The position numbers and the translations under genes are program-made. The notes under the pieces are model-generated. The model was not told where the DNA came from and did no database searches. It worked only from the letters and a program-made list of their open reading frames with translations. Below, piece after piece: positions 4,895 to 5,334 of a stretch of DNA of 5,334 nucleotides. The DNA is from Bacillota bacterium. GTDB taxonomy: Bacteria; Bacillota; Bacilli; Tumebacillales; Effusibacillaceae. The stretch spans positions 1 through 5,334 of the forward strand of contig JAGVBM010000306.1 in assembly GCA_020059765.1 (NCBI GenBank), read 5' to 3'. How positions within the stretch are numbered: position 1 is the stretch's first letter; every line of letters starts with the position of its first letter.

Positions 4895-5334
4895 TGCAAG
4901 CTCCCCTCCTGAGTGTAAAGTACCATCGCATCCCGGTGGATCACCTCATGGATATTGTGCAGCCGTTCCCCTGCTTGTCGACGTTCCAGCAACAGCCGCA
5001 GGTCCCGGCCGGAAAAACTGGCCGCCCCCTTGCCAATGACAACCCCATCCTCCGATGCCAGGTCCACAATCGATCCTTCTTGAAAATCGCCTAGCACTTC
5101 AACAATCCCCGGCAGCAGCAAACTGCCTGCCCGATCGACAAGGGCACGCACCGCGCCCGAATCGATGATCAGCCTTCCTTCTGCGCGAGTGCCGAAAGCG
5201 ATCCAGGATTTTTTGCTGTTTAAGCGGGACTTTGCATGAAACCGCGTACCCACAGCTTCCCCGATTGCAATGCGCAGCAATACATCGGGTGTTGCGCTGG
5301 AGGCCACCACCACGTCAATCCCCGAATCGGTTGC
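4891..5334 (-). CDS. proB: Glutamate 5-kinase, C-terminal part (partial at right edge)
   Basis: ProB phosphorylates glutamate to gamma-glutamyl phosphate, the first and usually proline-inhibited step of proline synthesis. The frame is open to the right edge, and the last 147 residues are visible out of the family's roughly 365-375; the true start lies outside the window. Visible residues 1-28 are the end of the amino-acid kinase domain. The block GTRFHAKSRLNSKKSWIAFG is characteristic of ProB. It leads into the PUA domain, with IIDSGAVRAL, SLLLPGIVEVLGDFQEG and the terminal VIHRD-MVLY block. The PUA domain is present, as in the long bacterial form. The gene overlaps proA by four bases (ATGA). 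Whether the operon is controlled by a T-box or by osmotic stress, as known for different Bacillus proline operons, cannot be judged because the promoter is not in the window. Confidence 0.96.
   Translation of the reverse strand, partial: ATDSGIDVVVASSATPDVLLRIAIGEAVGTRFHAKSRLNSKKSWIAFGTRAEGRLIIDSGAVRALVDRAGSLLLPGIVEVLGDFQEGSIVDLASEDGVVIGKGAASFSGRDLRLLLERRQAGERLHNIHEVIHRDAMVLYTQEGSLQ
4905..4910 (-). promoter_or_regulatory. proA ribosome binding site inside the end of proB
   Basis: AGGAGG on the minus strand lies within the last codons of proB, ten bases before the proA ATG. With the ATGA stop/start overlap at 4894-4891 it suggests coupled translation of the two partner enzymes. Confidence 0.75.

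Noticed and set aside
4497..5039. 180-codon plus-strand open frame across the proB-proA junction
   Set aside because: Its translation is low-complexity Ser/Arg/Pro with no recognisable motif, and it lies antisense to two well-supported genes.

Overview
The window looks like the chromosome of a Gram-positive, probably spore-forming Firmicute of the Bacillales type with moderate GC. Three things point there: strong AGGAGG-type ribosome binding sites, a lipoprotein polysaccharide deacetylase, and a Firmicutes-style 6S RNA with its own promoter and intrinsic terminator. Nothing visible fixes the genus. Most genes lie on the minus strand; only the deacetylase is on the plus strand. No insertion sequence, CRISPR array, tRNA or rRNA was seen.

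Left part (1-976, minus strand). A gene with a GTG start (535 leftwards) runs off the left edge. It encodes an unrecognised Gln-rich protein with a helical-looking N-terminus, followed by nearly identical 38-residue tandem repeats rich in Gln, Pro, Gly and Tyr. Upstream of it is a 6S RNA gene (about 890 to 640) with a TATAAT promoter and a U-tract terminator. The space between the two holds a weak candidate SigE-like promoter and a short inverted repeat.

Middle (977-2694). An atypical Fe/Mn superoxide dismutase (minus) is divergent from a secreted CE4 polysaccharide deacetylase lipoprotein (plus). The deacetylase converges on the proline genes, and a perfect 11-bp hairpin sits between them.

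Right part (2695-5334, minus strand). The proline biosynthesis operon runs in the order proB (3' part only), proA, proC. ProB phosphorylates glutamate, ProA reduces glutamyl phosphate to glutamate semialdehyde, which cyclises to pyrroline-5-carboxylate, and ProC reduces that to proline. proB and proA overlap by ATGA, and proC follows after 37 bases, so the three are probably co-transcribed. Their promoter lies beyond the right edge.

The best candidate for something undescribed is the repeat protein at the left edge. The rest is recognisable housekeeping or stress and cell-wall function.
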